Made by a program: the position numbers and the translations under genes
Source of the DNA: Paenibacillus sp. ACRRX
GTDB lineage: Bacteria > Bacillota > Bacilli > Paenibacillales > Paenibacillaceae
Length of the DNA: 64,000 nt
Reading direction: 5' to 3'
NCBI RefSeq assembly: GCF_022346885.1
Contig: NZ_JAKRNK010000009.1
Coordinates: 186,001-250,000 of the forward strand
Shown: piece after piece, positions 40,378 through 50,502 of the stretch
Layout: the number at the start of each line of letters is the position of its first letter
Position numbering within the stretch: the stretch's first letter is position 1
The notes under the pieces: generated by a model
What the model was told of the DNA's origin: nothing
Seen by the model: the letters and a program-made list of their open reading frames with translations, nothing else
Databases searched by the model: none

Positions 40378-40995
40378 ATGGAGAACATTCAACAAAACAA
40401 TCATGTTTTGCCGCTTCTTGTGCTTGCATCCTCTTCACCGCGTAGACAGGAACTGATCCAGACGTTTGGTTTGCCATATGTGGTTGAACCAAGTGATGCG
40501 GATGAATCACTGGAGGAGCATTGGACTCCGCAAGACACAGTAGAGCAACTTGCTTTGCGTAAGGCAAGTACAATTGTAGAGATACGACAGGCTCGTAGAG
40601 ATGAAGGGATTGTCATCGGATCGGATACTGTCGTAGTGCATGATCGTATGATTCTAGGTAAACCGCATGATGATTCGGATGCTTTTCGGATGTTGAGCAT
40701 GCTTCAAGGAAAAGCACACGATGTGTTTACAGGCGTTGCTTGTATCGATGTTCGTACCGGTAATACGCTAGTTCGCCATCGTCACACGCGTGTGTGGATG
40801 CGGCATTTGAACAATGCCCAGATAGAACGATATATTGCATCCGGGGAGCCTCGGGACAAAGCAGGCTCGTATGGCATTCAGGGATTGGGAGCGACTATAG
40901 TCGACCGCATCGAAGGTTGTTACTTTAATGTAGTTGGCTTACCTGTGTCGCTGCTCGCAGAGATGTTAACTGCCTTTGCCATCGAGAAGCCATAG
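40378..40995 (+). CDS. maf: Maf-family nucleotide pyrophosphatase
   Basis: 205 residues. N-terminal LVLASSSPRRQELI is the Maf signature; the catalytic-base region is GSDTVVVHD, and GSYGIQGLGA is the conserved C-terminal motif. Family members hydrolyse dTTP, UTP or modified nucleotides to monophosphates and affect septum formation. The start follows GAAAGGTG. It is the first gene of the maf-radC-mreB run. Confidence 0.95.
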   Translation: MENIQQNNHVLPLLVLASSSPRRQELIQTFGLPYVVEPSDADESLEEHWTPQDTVEQLALRKASTIVEIRQARRDEGIVIGSDTVVVHDRMILGKPHDDSDAFRMLSMLQGKAHDVFTGVACIDVRTGNTLVRHRHTRVWMRHLNNAQIERYIASGEPRDKAGSYGIQGLGATIVDRIEGCYFNVVGLPVSLLAEMLTAFAIEKP

Positions 40996-41103
40996 TCTGC
41001 ACAGCAGAAATTGTGCAGCAGCGCCTGACGGGGTATAGAGTTTGAAGCCAGCTAATAGGATAATTATGATCTATAAGCAGCTTCCCGGAGAGGAGATAGA
41101 GGA

Positions 41104-41790
41104 ATGGCGCATAGCCCTTTGCTTCGCGACCTTCCCCTCGAAGAACGTCCTAGAGAGCGCATGATGAAAGCGGGGGCCGAAGCATTAAGTCACGCTGAAT
41201 TGTTGGCTATATTGCTTAGAACGGGAACAAAGAATGAATCTGCGGTGTTAGTTGCACAGCGGGTAATGAATCGGATTGGCAGTCTTAGCCGGTTGGCGGA
41301 CCTGTCTCTCATAGAATTGACACAAATTCGCGGCATTGGTACTGCCAAGGCGCTTGAGCTCCAGGCATGTCTGGAGCTTGGCCGCAGGATGGCAAGAAGC
41401 CGTATGCTGGAGACTGCGTCGATCAGACGCCCACAAGATGCTGCCGAGCTTGTTATGGAATCGATGCGTCATCTGAAGCGTGAACATTTTGTTTGCATTT
41501 ATTTGAATACGAAGAATCGTGTTCTCGCGCAAGAAACGATATCAGTGGGCACATTGGATGCTTCGCTGGTCCATCCACGTGAAGTGTTTCGGTCAGCTAT
41601 CAGGCACGGAGCGGCTGCGCTTATCTGCATACACAACCATCCGAGCGGGGATCCGACGCCAAGTCGTGAGGATATCGAGATAACGCGCCGACTTATTGAA
41701 GCAGGTGAACTGGTCGGCATCGAAGTGTTGGACCATCTTATTATTGGCGATAACCAATATGTGAGTTTGAAGGAACAGAGCCTCGTGTAA
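41104..41790 (+). CDS. radC: RadC-family JAB/MPN domain protein
   Basis: 228 residues. An N-terminal helix-hairpin-helix-like part ([22 protein letters not shown]) precedes the MPN+ metal-site motif [22 protein letters not shown]-repair role is historical and not established; a metal-dependent hydrolase is what the motif supports. It lies between maf and mreB as in Bacilli. The start is preceded by GGAGATAGAGG. Confidence 0.93.
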   Translation: MAHSPLLRDLPLEERPRERMMKAGAEALSHAELLAILLRTGTKNESAVLVAQRVMNRIGSLSRLADLSLIELTQIRGIGTAKALELQACLELGRRMARSRMLETASIRRPQDAAELVMESMRHLKREHFVCIYLNTKNRVLAQETISVGTLDASLVHPREVFRSAIRHGAAALICIHNHPSGDPTPSREDIEITRRLIEAGELVGIEVLDHLIIGDNQYVSLKEQSLV

Positions 41791-41833
41791 TATAATATTT
41801 GAGATCGTAGGAACTATAAAGGAGATTAACATC

Positions 41834-42868
41834 ATGCTAGGTGGTTTTACAAAAGATTTAGGAATTGATTTGGGTACTGCAAATACATTAGTCTATGTAC
41901 GTGGAAAAGGTATCGTCGTGCGCGAGCCGTCTGTGGTCGCAATTCGTACGGATACGAAGACAATTGAAGCTGTCGGTGAGTCGGCAAAGAAAATGATTGG
42001 CCGTACGCCTGGAAATATTCGTGCGATTCGTCCGATGAAGGACGGCGTAATTGCCGATTTTGATACAACAGCAACCATGATTAAATATTTCATTCGTCAA
42101 GCGCAGAAGCAGCGATCATTGTTCCCGCGTCATCCAAACGTCATGGTGTGCGTACCGTCTGGCATTACGGCGGTTGAGCAGCGTGCTGTTGAAGATGCAA
42201 CGAAGCAAGCGGGAGCTCGTGAAGCATATACGATTGAAGAGCCATTTGCAGCTGCAATCGGTGCGGACTTGCCTGTATGGGAACCGACAGGCAGCATGGT
42301 AGTCGATATTGGCGGCGGCACAACGGAAGTTGCAGTTATCTCGCTTGGAGGTATCGTAACAAGCCGTTCTGTGCGTGTGGCTGGGGATGAGATGGATGAA
42401 TCGATTATTCAATATATTAAGCGCCAATATAATCTGATGATTGGTGAGCGTACATCAGAACAGCTGAAGATGGAGATCGGTTCGGCGCTGCCGCTTGAAC
42501 AGACGGAAACGGTGGAGATCCGTGGACGTGATCTTGTGACGGGCCTGCCGAAGACGCTGTCTATTTCTTCCAATGAGATTACAGATGCGCTTGCGGATAC
42601 AGTAAGCTCTATCGTTGAGGCTGTTAAGGTGACATTGGAAAAGTGTCCGCCTGAACTTGCGGCCGACATCATGGACCGCGGCATTGTATTGACAGGTGGG
42701 GGCGCTCTTCTGCGCAATCTTGACAAGCTGCTTGCACGTGAGACGGGCATGCCGGTCATTGTGGCGGAGAATCCTTTGGATTGCGTAGCGATCGGAACAG
42801 GACGCGCGCTAGACAATATTCATCTTTTCAAATCCCGCAGCAGTTCGGCACTTCGTTCTAAGCGATAA
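41834..42868 (+). CDS. mreB: Rod-shape-determining actin homologue MreB
   Basis: 344 residues. Actin-fold phosphate loops are visible: [17 protein letters not shown] at the N-terminus, [18 protein letters not shown] in the middle and [15 protein letters not shown] near the end. It polymerises into membrane-bound filaments that guide lateral wall synthesis. It is followed directly by mreC and mreD, and the partner glycosyltransferase gene rodA lies 3 kb downstream. The start follows AGGAG. Confidence 0.98.
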   Translation: MLGGFTKDLGIDLGTANTLVYVRGKGIVVREPSVVAIRTDTKTIEAVGESAKKMIGRTPGNIRAIRPMKDGVIADFDTTATMIKYFIRQAQKQRSLFPRHPNVMVCVPSGITAVEQRAVEDATKQAGAREAYTIEEPFAAAIGADLPVWEPTGSMVVDIGGGTTEVAVISLGGIVTSRSVRVAGDEMDESIIQYIKRQYNLMIGERTSEQLKMEIGSALPLEQTETVEIRGRDLVTGLPKTLSISSNEITDALADTVSSIVEAVKVTLEKCPPELAADIMDRGIVLTGGGALLRNLDKLLARETGMPVIVAENPLDCVAIGTGRALDNIHLFKSRSSSALRSKR

Positions 42869-42886
42869 ATCTTAAGGTGATACCAT

Positions 42887-43855
42887 ATGGTCTGCGTCAG
42901 ACACGTTCCACTGACGCCGACCATAACCATAGAACCGGGAACGAGACTGCAATACGATGAGAAGGTGTTGACACTGTTTAAGCTGTTAGGCAACAAGCGT
43001 TTATTTATATTAATGGCAGGACTTATTCTTTTTATTGCGCTTATGGGCTTTACGCTAGGTACACGGGGGCAAGTGTCATGGCCGGAGAAGTTTGTACATG
43101 ACACCGTTACCTTTGTGCAGCAGATGTTCTATAAGCCGGCAGCAGCCATTTCCGGTTTTGTTGATGATGTCTCCAACTTAAAGAAGACGTATGAAGAGAA
43201 TGAACGGCTGAAGATCGCACTAGCCCATTATACGCGGGATAAAGGTTTCTATAATGCAGTAGCCGACAAAAACAAACGTCTGATGGAAGATCTAAAGTTT
43301 ACCGAACGGCAGAAGCAATCCAATCTTCCTTATGATTACCGTATTGCACAGGTTACATCTATTAACGTAGCTGATCCTTTTAACCAGACTCTGAACATTG
43401 ATTTGGGTGAGAAGGATGGTATTAAACAGGGACTGCCCGTGATCGCCGTTGAGGGTGTAGTAGGGATGATTAGTCGCGTATATGAATTTTCCTCAACTGT
43501 TCAGCTACTAACTAATCTGGATGATTCCTCGCGTTCCATTGCAGCCACTGTACTTGGCCAGGAGAAATCATTTGGTATGATCGAATCGTATGATCATAGC
43601 ACGGGTACGTTTGTGATGACCCGTATTGCAGAAGGTGATCCGCTTAAAGAAGGGGATACTATTGTATCTTCGGGACTAGGAGGCGTCTTTCCTAAAGGGC
43701 TTATTCTTGGTACCGTTATAAAGCGTGAAGTAGGCGACTTTGGATTGACTTATACAGCCTCTATCAAGCCGGCTGCGACTTATCAGGACTGGCGTGAATT
43801 GTTTGTTGTTGTACCGCAAGGCACAGCAGCGGGGAATGAACAGGGGAATCCATAA
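42887..43855 (+). CDS. mreC: Rod-shape-determining protein MreC
   Basis: 322 residues as drawn. One membrane segment (RLFILMAGLILFIALMGFTL, about 43-62) is followed by a coiled coil (LKKTYEENERLKIAL) and the two beta-barrels (PVIAVEGVVGMISRVYEF). It scaffolds the elongasome outside the membrane. ATG 42887 has AAGGTG at good spacing, but it yields about 25 residues more than MreC proteins that begin near FKLLGNKRLF; a non-ATG start near 42962-42977 is possible. Confidence 0.93.
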   Translation: MVCVRHVPLTPTITIEPGTRLQYDEKVLTLFKLLGNKRLFILMAGLILFIALMGFTLGTRGQVSWPEKFVHDTVTFVQQMFYKPAAAISGFVDDVSNLKKTYEENERLKIALAHYTRDKGFYNAVADKNKRLMEDLKFTERQKQSNLPYDYRIAQVTSINVADPFNQTLNIDLGEKDGIKQGLPVIAVEGVVGMISRVYEFSSTVQLLTNLDDSSRSIAATVLGQEKSFGMIESYDHSTGTFVMTRIAEGDPLKEGDTIVSSGLGGVFPKGLILGTVIKREVGDFGLTYTASIKPAATYQDWRELFVVVPQGTAAGNEQGNP

Positions 43856-44382
43856 TGAATCGTAACTGGATGATCTTATTTATGTTGCTCCTGTTCTTTA
43901 TTGAGGGAGCGTGGCTACCTTTTCTCATACCAGATGAATGGAAAGTACGCATTATTCCGCAATTTGTCTTTATCATTGTGCTCTACCATGCGGTTTACAA
44001 ACACCGACATACGGCACTACTGATGGGGCTCTGCTTCGGTTTGCTTCAAGATATCGTTTATTATGGACAAATGCTAGGCCCTCATACATTCAGCATGGGG
44101 TTTCTTGGATATTTCATAGGGCTCCTGTTCACAACACGGAATACCTCCATGGTTACGATGATGGTAATCTCAGTTATGGGCAGCTTTGCATATCAATCGA
44201 TTGTGTTTGGTATTTACGCGTTGTTTAGCGTTCAACATCTCACCTTCAAATATGCTTTGATGGAGTATATGCTGCCAAGCTTAATTATTCAATTGCTCTT
44301 TGCCTTAATCGTGTATGTTCCTATGCGCAAGTGGTTTGATTCATCACCTGTGAACAATACCGCCGAGGAAGAAGAAGTCTAA
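43855..44382 (+). CDS. mreD: Rod-shape-determining membrane protein MreD
   Basis: 175 residues, almost entirely hydrophobic with five to six membrane segments; GLLQDIVYYG is the conserved family motif (usual form GLxxDxxxG). Its start codon shares one base with the mreC stop (TAATG), indicating translational coupling. It completes MreBCD of the elongasome. Confidence 0.95.
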   Translation: MNRNWMILFMLLLFFIEGAWLPFLIPDEWKVRIIPQFVFIIVLYHAVYKHRHTALLMGLCFGLLQDIVYYGQMLGPHTFSMGFLGYFIGLLFTTRNTSMVTMMVISVMGSFAYQSIVFGIYALFSVQHLTFKYALMEYMLPSLIIQLLFALIVYVPMRKWFDSSPVNNTAEEEEV

Positions 44383-44383
44383 G

Positions 44384-44425
44384 AGCCGTATCGGAGCATC
44401 TTTCCGGACGGCTTCTCTCATTTTT
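44384..44425 (+). terminator. Possible terminator of mreBCD
   Basis: AGCCGT pairs with ACGGCT and an inner CGGA pairs with TCCG; a pyrimidine-rich stretch ending in five T follows. It starts directly at the mreD stop. Weak because of the short stems. Confidence 0.4.
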
Positions 44426-44500
44426 CTTCCTTGTTTTGTGAAGTTGTGCAGGAACTTGTCTCATTCGTAACGAAAAAGATAACGTTGGGAGGGACGAACG

Positions 44501-45157
44501 ATGACGGCCAAGTCACTGGTGACGATTAAAGGTGTCAAAGACGGTCTCGTGTTCCTGCTTGACGATCAAAGTGATTTTGATGACTTGCTGCGTGATTTGC
44601 GCGACAAGCTTGAGCATACACCTCATTTTTTTAATGGACCAATTGTGTATGTCGATGTCAAGTTGGGGGCTCGCTCTGTAAATGACGAGCAAAAGACTGA
44701 AATATTAGATGTATTGAGACAAAGAGGGAATTTGCTCATTCGCTCTCTGCAATCGGATGATGAATCGAAGCAGCAAGAGACAGGCTATCAGATTCACACG
44801 ATAACGGGAATGATTCGGTCTGGCCAGGTGCTGCGTTATGAAGGAAACTTGCTGTTTCTAGGAGACGTGAATCCTGGCGGAATGATTGTGAGCACAGGGG
44901 ACATCGTCGTATGCGGCGCATTGCGGGGAACAGCCCATGCTGGTGTTGATGGTGAAGTTAACGCAGTTATCGTTGCTTCCTTATTCGCGCCTACGCAATT
45001 GCGCATCGCGGATGTAATCAGCAGGCCACCCGATGAATGGGGTATAGCACAGACCCATATGGAATATGCCTATGTTCATAACGGACAGATGCAGATTGAT
45101 AAAGTATCACATCTACATCGCATTCGACAGGACCTCAAAATGTTCAAAGGAGTGTAG
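44501..45157 (+). CDS. minC: Septum-site-determining protein MinC
   Basis: 218 residues. The N-terminal FtsZ-inhibitory domain (TIKGVKDGLVFLLDD) is followed by the right-handed beta-helix domain: GMIRSGQVLRYEGNLLFLGD, GDIVVCGALRGTAHAG and FAPTQLRIADVISR. It blocks FtsZ ring formation away from mid-cell when recruited by MinD, the next gene four bases on. The start follows GGGAGGG. Confidence 0.97.
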   Translation: MTAKSLVTIKGVKDGLVFLLDDQSDFDDLLRDLRDKLEHTPHFFNGPIVYVDVKLGARSVNDEQKTEILDVLRQRGNLLIRSLQSDDESKQQETGYQIHTITGMIRSGQVLRYEGNLLFLGDVNPGGMIVSTGDIVVCGALRGTAHAGVDGEVNAVIVASLFAPTQLRIADVISRPPDEWGIAQTHMEYAYVHNGQMQIDKVSHLHRIRQDLKMFKGV

Positions 45158-45161
45158 GATC

Positions 45162-45956
45162 ATGGGAGAGGCAATTGTCGTTACTTCGGGTAAAGGCGGC
45201 GTTGGCAAGACAACAACGTCAGCGAATCTAGGCACAGCGCTTGCTTTGCTCGGCAAAAAAGTGTGTATGGTCGATACGGATATCGGACTCCGTAATCTGG
45301 ATGTGGTGATGGGGCTTGAGAACCGGATCATTTACGATATTTGTGATGTGGCAGATGGTCGCTGCCGCTTGAATCAAGCTTTAGTCAAGGACAAGAGGTT
45401 TGACGAGCTTTACATGCTGCCAGCAGCACAGACTAAGGATAAACTTGCTGTCTCACCCGAACAGGTAAAGGATATCGTGCTAGAGCTTAAGAAAGAGTTT
45501 GAATATATTATTATCGATTGCCCGGCAGGAATCGAGCAGGGCTTCAAAAATGCAATCGCTGGTGCAGATCACGCGATAGTCGTCACTACGCCGGAGAATG
45601 CGGCTGTACGTGATGCAGACCGGATTGTCGGCCTATTGGAAAGTGCTAATCTGTCTTCTCCAAAGTTGGTTGTGAACCGTATTCGACCGAATATGGTGAA
45701 GAGCGGTGACATGCTGGATATCGATGATATTTTGCAGGTGCTTAATATCGATTTGATCGGTATCGTTCCGGACGATGAATTTGTCATCAAGGCTGCTAAT
45801 TCAGGTGAGCCGACGGTAATGAATCCAGATTCAAAGGCTGCAATCGCTTATCGCAATATTGCGCGTCGAATTTTGGGGGATACAGTCCCACTCATGCCGC
45901 TTCATCAGAAAAAAGGGATGATGACCAAGATGAAGAAGTTTTTTGGAATGGGATGA
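45162..45956 (+). CDS. minD: Septum-site-determining ATPase MinD
   Basis: 264 residues. The deviant Walker A is SGKGGVGKTTT with Lys11 and Lys16; MVDTDIGLRNLD and IIIDCPAGIEQGF follow. The C-terminal 15 residues (KKGMMTKMKKFFGMG) form the amphipathic helix that binds membrane on ATP binding. It recruits MinC. No minE is adjacent, as in Bacilli, where DivIVA gives topology. ATG 45162 follows AAAGGAG. Confidence 0.98.
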   Translation: MGEAIVVTSGKGGVGKTTTSANLGTALALLGKKVCMVDTDIGLRNLDVVMGLENRIIYDICDVADGRCRLNQALVKDKRFDELYMLPAAQTKDKLAVSPEQVKDIVLELKKEFEYIIIDCPAGIEQGFKNAIAGADHAIVVTTPENAAVRDADRIVGLLESANLSSPKLVVNRIRPNMVKSGDMLDIDDILQVLNIDLIGIVPDDEFVIKAANSGEPTVMNPDSKAAIAYRNIARRILGDTVPLMPLHQKKGMMTKMKKFFGMG

Positions 45957-45963
45957 TTAAACG

Positions 45964-47112
45964 TTGCTGAACAAGATTAAGCGAATTGACTGGGTTATTG
46001 TCGGGATATTGATTTGTTTTGCGGTGTTCAGTCCGCTAGTTATTCATAGTGCCACTCATGGCGATCCTACTTTCCAAGGATTAGCTATCAAGACAGTAGT
46101 ACTTTATGGGATCGGCATCGTTGTAATGTTTGCTGTATCGATATTCGACTACAGATTGCTGCTAAAGTCGTGGCCTATTACGATGGGAGTTACAGTACTG
46201 CTTCTGATAGGTTTATTCTTTGCTGGATCAACATTGAATAATGCCGTGGGCTGGTATCAACTTGGAATGTTATCATTTCAACCTGCCGAGCTGGCCAAAA
46301 TTACGTTAATTTTAGCATTGGCGCAATTATTGGGGAGAAGAGGCGGCGACCCGCTTTCCTTTACGAGGGATTTACTTCCGATTATTGGTGTAACATTAGT
46401 GCCATTTGCACTTGTTGTTGTTCAGCCTGACTTGGGGAACGCGGTGATCTATGTCGTGATTCTGATTGGCATGTTGTGGATCGGGGGCGTAAAATATCGT
46501 CACGTGCTTATTGCGGCTGTATTAGCTGTTGTTATGCTGCTTGGAACTTTTTTTGCATTTAAGGATTTTAACGACACGACACGTTACTTCTTTAAAGACG
46601 TTCTTAAGCATGAGCAATGGTTTATACGGATCGATACACTAATTAACCCACAAGATGCAACAAAGGATGCCAAGCACCAATCGGAATATGCTATGATTGC
46701 GATCGGTTCCGGAGGATTAACGGGTGATGGCTACATGCAAGGGGAATTAAAGCGGAGAAGCTTCGTGCCTTATACGTATTCAGATGCCATTTTTGTCGTT
46801 ATCGGCGAGGAATTTGGATTCCAGGGCGCATCTATACTGCTGCTGCTATATTTTTTGCTTGTATATAGGATGATCTTAATCGCCTTTCAGTGTTATGACC
46901 TGCGCGGGTCATATATGATCATCGGGATCGTATCTATGTTTGTGTTCCAAATATTTGAGAACATTGGGATGATGATCGGTATTATGCCTGTGACGGGTAT
47001 TACGCTGCCTTTTATCAGCTACGGAGGTACGTCTCTAGTACTGAACCTGGCATGTATGGGTATGGTCATGAGTATTCGCATCTATCAAGAGAAATATCAA
47101 TTGGATACGTAG
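45964..47112 (+). CDS. rodA: SEDS peptidoglycan polymerase RodA
   Basis: 382 residues with about ten membrane segments. SEDS motifs: LNNAVGWYQLGMLSFQPAEL, where the extracellular-loop Asp region follows, VVQPDLGNAVI, and near the end GITLPFISYGGTSL. It polymerises glycan for lateral wall growth with a class B PBP. TTG 45964 starts seven bases after the minD stop; its ribosome site is weak, so coupling to minD is likely. Proximity to mreBCD favours RodA over FtsW. Confidence 0.92.
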   Translation: MLNKIKRIDWVIVGILICFAVFSPLVIHSATHGDPTFQGLAIKTVVLYGIGIVVMFAVSIFDYRLLLKSWPITMGVTVLLLIGLFFAGSTLNNAVGWYQLGMLSFQPAELAKITLILALAQLLGRRGGDPLSFTRDLLPIIGVTLVPFALVVVQPDLGNAVIYVVILIGMLWIGGVKYRHVLIAAVLAVVMLLGTFFAFKDFNDTTRYFFKDVLKHEQWFIRIDTLINPQDATKDAKHQSEYAMIAIGSGGLTGDGYMQGELKRRSFVPYTYSDAIFVVIGEEFGFQGASILLLLYFLLVYRMILIAFQCYDLRGSYMIIGIVSMFVFQIFENIGMMIGIMPVTGITLPFISYGGTSLVLNLACMGMVMSIRIYQEKYQLDT

Positions 47113-47307
47113 AGGCGGCATTAATGTCGCTTCCTTACAGGAGACACTTCGTGCTTACAACTGCTTGCAGTAGAAAGCCGGAGTGTTATTTTGTATGCGC
47201 AGCTAATAGCTTTGCGCTGTGATAGCGGGTCATGCTCATAACTCCCTTCAGCTTGTCATACATATAGCTACAAGAAGCAAGAGGACAAGGGTAGGGGGAG
47301 AGATCAC

Positions 47308-48207
47308 ATGAAAGCAGATATACGCAAGCGCAGACAAGAGCGAATTCGTCAATTGACTCTAGGAGATGTAGAAAGAGCAGAAGGGGTGCGAGATCGAAGT
47401 CAAGCTGCACCTTTGACAATCAAGCAGAAGCAGTCTGTTGAACCATTACCCTCAGCTCACAGACCGATGATGGATGGGATGCCTAATATACCTGGTGATG
47501 ATATCGAGGATCCTGAAGAGGCTTGGAGAGCATCCAGGCAGCAGTGGGGAGAGCGCTATGGCTGGTATGAATCGACAGCCCCCCCTGTTCGGGGCCGATT
47601 TGTTCGTTCTGTACGACTGCAGCTGGCTGGTGCAGTGTTGTTATGTGTTTGCGTGGCCGCTATATTGCGTATTTCTACGCCTTGGACAGATTCGGCAAGT
47701 GTCTGGGTGAAAAGCGCACTCACTCAAGACATGAATATGGCCCCAATTGCTGCATGGTATGAAGCAACTTTTGGAGGGTCACCAGCGTTTATTCCTATAT
47801 GGAACAATCAAGCTGAACAAGCCCAGGAGATGCAATCTAGACATCAGCTTGGTCGACCGCTAGAAGGGACCGTGGTTCAGCCTTTTGCGTTGAATTTGAA
47901 GGGGATTGAGCTAGCATCAAAGACAAGCGATACTAGTGTGCACGCAGCAGCTACAGGTAAAGTAATGGACATTACACGCGATCCTGAAGCCGGTACAACT
48001 GTACTTGTTCAGCACACAGACGGTTATTCGTCGATCTACGGACAACTGGAGACTTCTCATGTCAACGTTGACGATTGGCTGGAATCAGGCGAGGTGATTG
48101 GATCAATCGAAAAGTCTACATCTCTCGATCGTCCAGCAACCCTTTTCTTTGCGATTAAAAAGAATGGTCAATATGTGGACCCTGCGGATGTGATCGATAT
48201 TGATTAA
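47308..48207 (+). CDS. spoIVFA: SpoIVFA-like protein with degenerate M23/LytM domain
   Basis: 299 residues. A basic cytosolic N-terminus of about 105 residues is followed by one membrane segment (QLAGAVLLCVCVAAILRI) and a C-terminal LytM-like barrel (PLEGTVVQPF ... GTTVLVQHTDGYSSIYGQL ... DWLESGEVIGSIEKS). The zinc ligands expected of active M23 peptidases (HxxxD and HxH) are absent: QPF-ALNLKG and YGQL stand in their place. That fits a structural role, as in SpoIVFA, which holds and inhibits SpoIVFB at the forespore membrane. It overlaps spoIVFB by eight bases. Confidence 0.88.
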   Translation: MKADIRKRRQERIRQLTLGDVERAEGVRDRSQAAPLTIKQKQSVEPLPSAHRPMMDGMPNIPGDDIEDPEEAWRASRQQWGERYGWYESTAPPVRGRFVRSVRLQLAGAVLLCVCVAAILRISTPWTDSASVWVKSALTQDMNMAPIAAWYEATFGGSPAFIPIWNNQAEQAQEMQSRHQLGRPLEGTVVQPFALNLKGIELASKTSDTSVHAAATGKVMDITRDPEAGTTVLVQHTDGYSSIYGQLETSHVNVDDWLESGEVIGSIEKSTSLDRPATLFFAIKKNGQYVDPADVIDID

Positions 48208-49060
48208 ATGGGGAGGCACAACTTATTCCTTGCACCCTTTATTTGTCCTATTGCTTGCTTTGTCTGCGATCACTGGGCACATTCTAGAATTGATCACTTT
48301 GTTCTCTATTGTTCTCATTCATGAGATGGGGCATGTTGTTACTGCCAAATGTCTAGGTTGGACCATTGACGACGTGAAACTGCTGCCTTTCGGTGGCGTA
48401 GCGGAAACAAAGGATGGTGCCATCGCACCTGCTTGGCAGGAATGTCTGGTTGCTGCTGCCGGACCTTTGCAAAATGGTCTTATGATTGTTATCGCTTATG
48501 GTTGTTATACGGTGGGATGGTGGGAGCAGACCTGGACTTCGTATTTTATTCAGGCAAATACCCTTATCGGATTGTTTAATTTGCTTCCCATTCTTCCACT
48601 AGATGGAGGAAGAATTATACAAGCGGCCTGCGGCAGGTGGATCAGTTATTATCGAACACTTGTAATCGGAGTATGGACGAGTATAGTCAGCAGTGTGCTG
48701 CTGGGCATTTATGCACTTGTGCCGTTAGCAACTGGCGGAGCGCTTAATTTAAATGTGCTTGTACTGGCTCTTTTTTTATTATGGACTAATTGGGTGGATC
48801 GTCGTCATATTCATTACCGATTTATTCGTTTTTTAATGAACAGGCCACTTCGTTTACGAGAGTGGGAACGGCGAATCAGCATCGCCCAGCCTATTATTGC
48901 AGATGGGAAGAGGCCGCTGTCACGTGTGTTGAAGTTGTTGCGTCGGGATATGTATCATCTTGTCTATGTGATGGGGAATAACGGTGCAATTCAGCGCGTA
49001 ATCCCTGAACAACAGTTAATAGACACTTACTTTGATCAGCATAAGAAAGATGCGGAATGA
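48200..49060 (+). CDS. spoIVFB: SpoIVFB-like intramembrane metalloprotease (pro-sigma-K processing)
   Basis: 286 residues. Site-2 protease family M50: HEMGH with His41, Glu42 and His45, and the third ligand Asp135 in NLLPILPLDGGR. Six membrane segments are followed by a soluble C-terminal part (about 215-286) resembling a reduced CBS domain. It cleaves pro-sigma-K in the mother cell. TTG 48200 lies inside the end of spoIVFA, so translation is probably coupled. The numbering of the active residues is nearly the same as in B. subtilis. Confidence 0.93.
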   Translation: MIKWGGTTYSLHPLFVLLLALSAITGHILELITLFSIVLIHEMGHVVTAKCLGWTIDDVKLLPFGGVAETKDGAIAPAWQECLVAAAGPLQNGLMIVIAYGCYTVGWWEQTWTSYFIQANTLIGLFNLLPILPLDGGRIIQAACGRWISYYRTLVIGVWTSIVSSVLLGIYALVPLATGGALNLNVLVLALFLLWTNWVDRRHIHYRFIRFLMNRPLRLREWERRISIAQPIIADGKRPLSRVLKLLRRDMYHLVYVMGNNGAIQRVIPEQQLIDTYFDQHKKDAE

Positions 49061-49203
49061 TCGGGAACAGTCCTTGTTATTCAAGCAAACCAGATCACAA
49101 TTTATTTTATAGGCTAACTTGGGGCGTTCCATAAACCGACATGTCCAACGCTTCCTTCTTCATGTTACAATGGGAGATGACGCGCTTGAGTAGAGGTGAT
49201 GCC

Positions 49204-50451
49204 ATGAAACAAATAATCGTTCACTGTGAGGAACAAGTGACGCAAATGGCGTTGTTAGAGCAAGGACGACTGAGAGAATTTGCAGTTGAACGCGCCGCGG
49301 GAACCCTGATCGTCGGCAGCTTTTACAAAGGTCGCGTTGTGAATGTGCTTCCGGGCATGCAAGCAGCTTTTGTGGATATCGGACAAAAGAAGAACGCATT
49401 CTTATACGTAGACGATTGCTTGCATCCCCATTTAGAGAAGCAGCCAAAACAGAAACCTCCGATTACAAGTTTGCTTCGTGTTGGGCAAGAACTCATCGTA
49501 CAAGTGATGAAGGAACCCCTTGGCGGCAAAGGTGCCAGAGTGACGACACACTATTCTTTGCCGGGCCGTTTCGTCGTATATATGCCGAGCGCGGATTATG
49601 TCGGTGTATCCAAGAAGATTGAGCAAGATTCGGAACGGAATCGATTAAAGCATCTTGGTGATGCTCTTCGCAGAGACGAAGAAGGCATTATTATACGTAC
49701 AGTGGCTCAAGGGGAAGCTGCCGAAACATTGGAAACGGATATTCAGTCTTTACGTGAGCAGTGGAGCCGGATACAAGCCGGGACACTCCATGCTGATGCG
49801 CCATCGTTGTTGCACCATGACTTAAATATGGTTGAGCGTCTAATACGGGATACGTTTTCGCATGATGTGGATGAACTGCTGATTGATGATGAACAGCAGG
49901 CGAAACAGGTCATATCCTATGTTCGTACATTTGATCCGGGACTAGGCGACCGTGTTCGGATTTACCGTGAACGGGAACCGATATTCAAAAGATACCGTGT
50001 AGCTGAGCAGTTAGATCGAGCTTTTATGCGCAAGATTTGGCTGCATAGTGGAGGTTATCTTGTCTGGGACCACACAGAGGCGCTAACTGTCGTAGACGTA
50101 AACACAGGCAAATATACCGGGACGAGCCATTTAGAGGAAACGGTGTACTTAACCAATATGGAAGCGGCTGAAGAAATTGCGCGTCTTATCCGTTTGAGGG
50201 ACGTCGGGGGCATTATTATTGTTGACTTTATTGACATGGAATCTGAGGAGCATCGTCAGCAGGTAGTGAATCAGCTGGAGCAGACGATGAAGAAAGATCG
50301 TACCAAATGCCTGGTTGTAGGGTGGACTAAGCTTGGATTACTAGAGCTTACAAGGAAGAAAGTGCGTGATCATGTTATGAATCGCCTGTACACCAGTTGT
50401 CCAACCTGTGAAGGGACAGGCAAGAAGCAAGCATCACTTCCACCTCTGTAA
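49204..50451 (+). CDS. rng: Ribonuclease G / E-type endoribonuclease
   Basis: 415 residues. An S1-like region (GSFYKGRVVNVLPGMQAAFVDIGQKKNAFLYVDD) is followed by the DNase I-like catalytic part with VVDVNTGKYTGTS and GGIIIVDFIDM, which supply the metal-binding Asp residues. The C-terminal zinc link is reduced to CPTCEGTGKK. It is short, as in RNase G, without the RNase E scaffold. ATG 49204 follows GAGGTGATG. It lies upstream of rplU. Confidence 0.93.
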   Translation: MKQIIVHCEEQVTQMALLEQGRLREFAVERAAGTLIVGSFYKGRVVNVLPGMQAAFVDIGQKKNAFLYVDDCLHPHLEKQPKQKPPITSLLRVGQELIVQVMKEPLGGKGARVTTHYSLPGRFVVYMPSADYVGVSKKIEQDSERNRLKHLGDALRRDEEGIIIRTVAQGEAAETLETDIQSLREQWSRIQAGTLHADAPSLLHHDLNMVERLIRDTFSHDVDELLIDDEQQAKQVISYVRTFDPGLGDRVRIYREREPIFKRYRVAEQLDRAFMRKIWLHSGGYLVWDHTEALTVVDVNTGKYTGTSHLEETVYLTNMEAAEEIARLIRLRDVGGIIIVDFIDMESEEHRQQVVNQLEQTMKKDRTKCLVVGWTKLGLLELTRKKVRDHVMNRLYTSCPTCEGTGKKQASLPPL

Positions 50452-50467
50452 TTGAGAAATTATTATA

Positions 50468-50496
50468 TTGATTTCCATTGGAAGGTGTGTTAGAAT
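50468..50496 (+). promoter_or_regulatory. Promoter of the rplU operon
   Basis: TTGATT, a 17-base spacer and TAGAAT (five of six), about 130 bases before rplU. Confidence 0.6.
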
Positions 50497-50502
50497 CATC
50501 AG

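Noticed and set aside
47308-48207. Active M23 cell-wall hydrolase
   Set aside because: All metal ligands are missing and the gene is joined to spoIVFB, so SpoIVFA is the better call.
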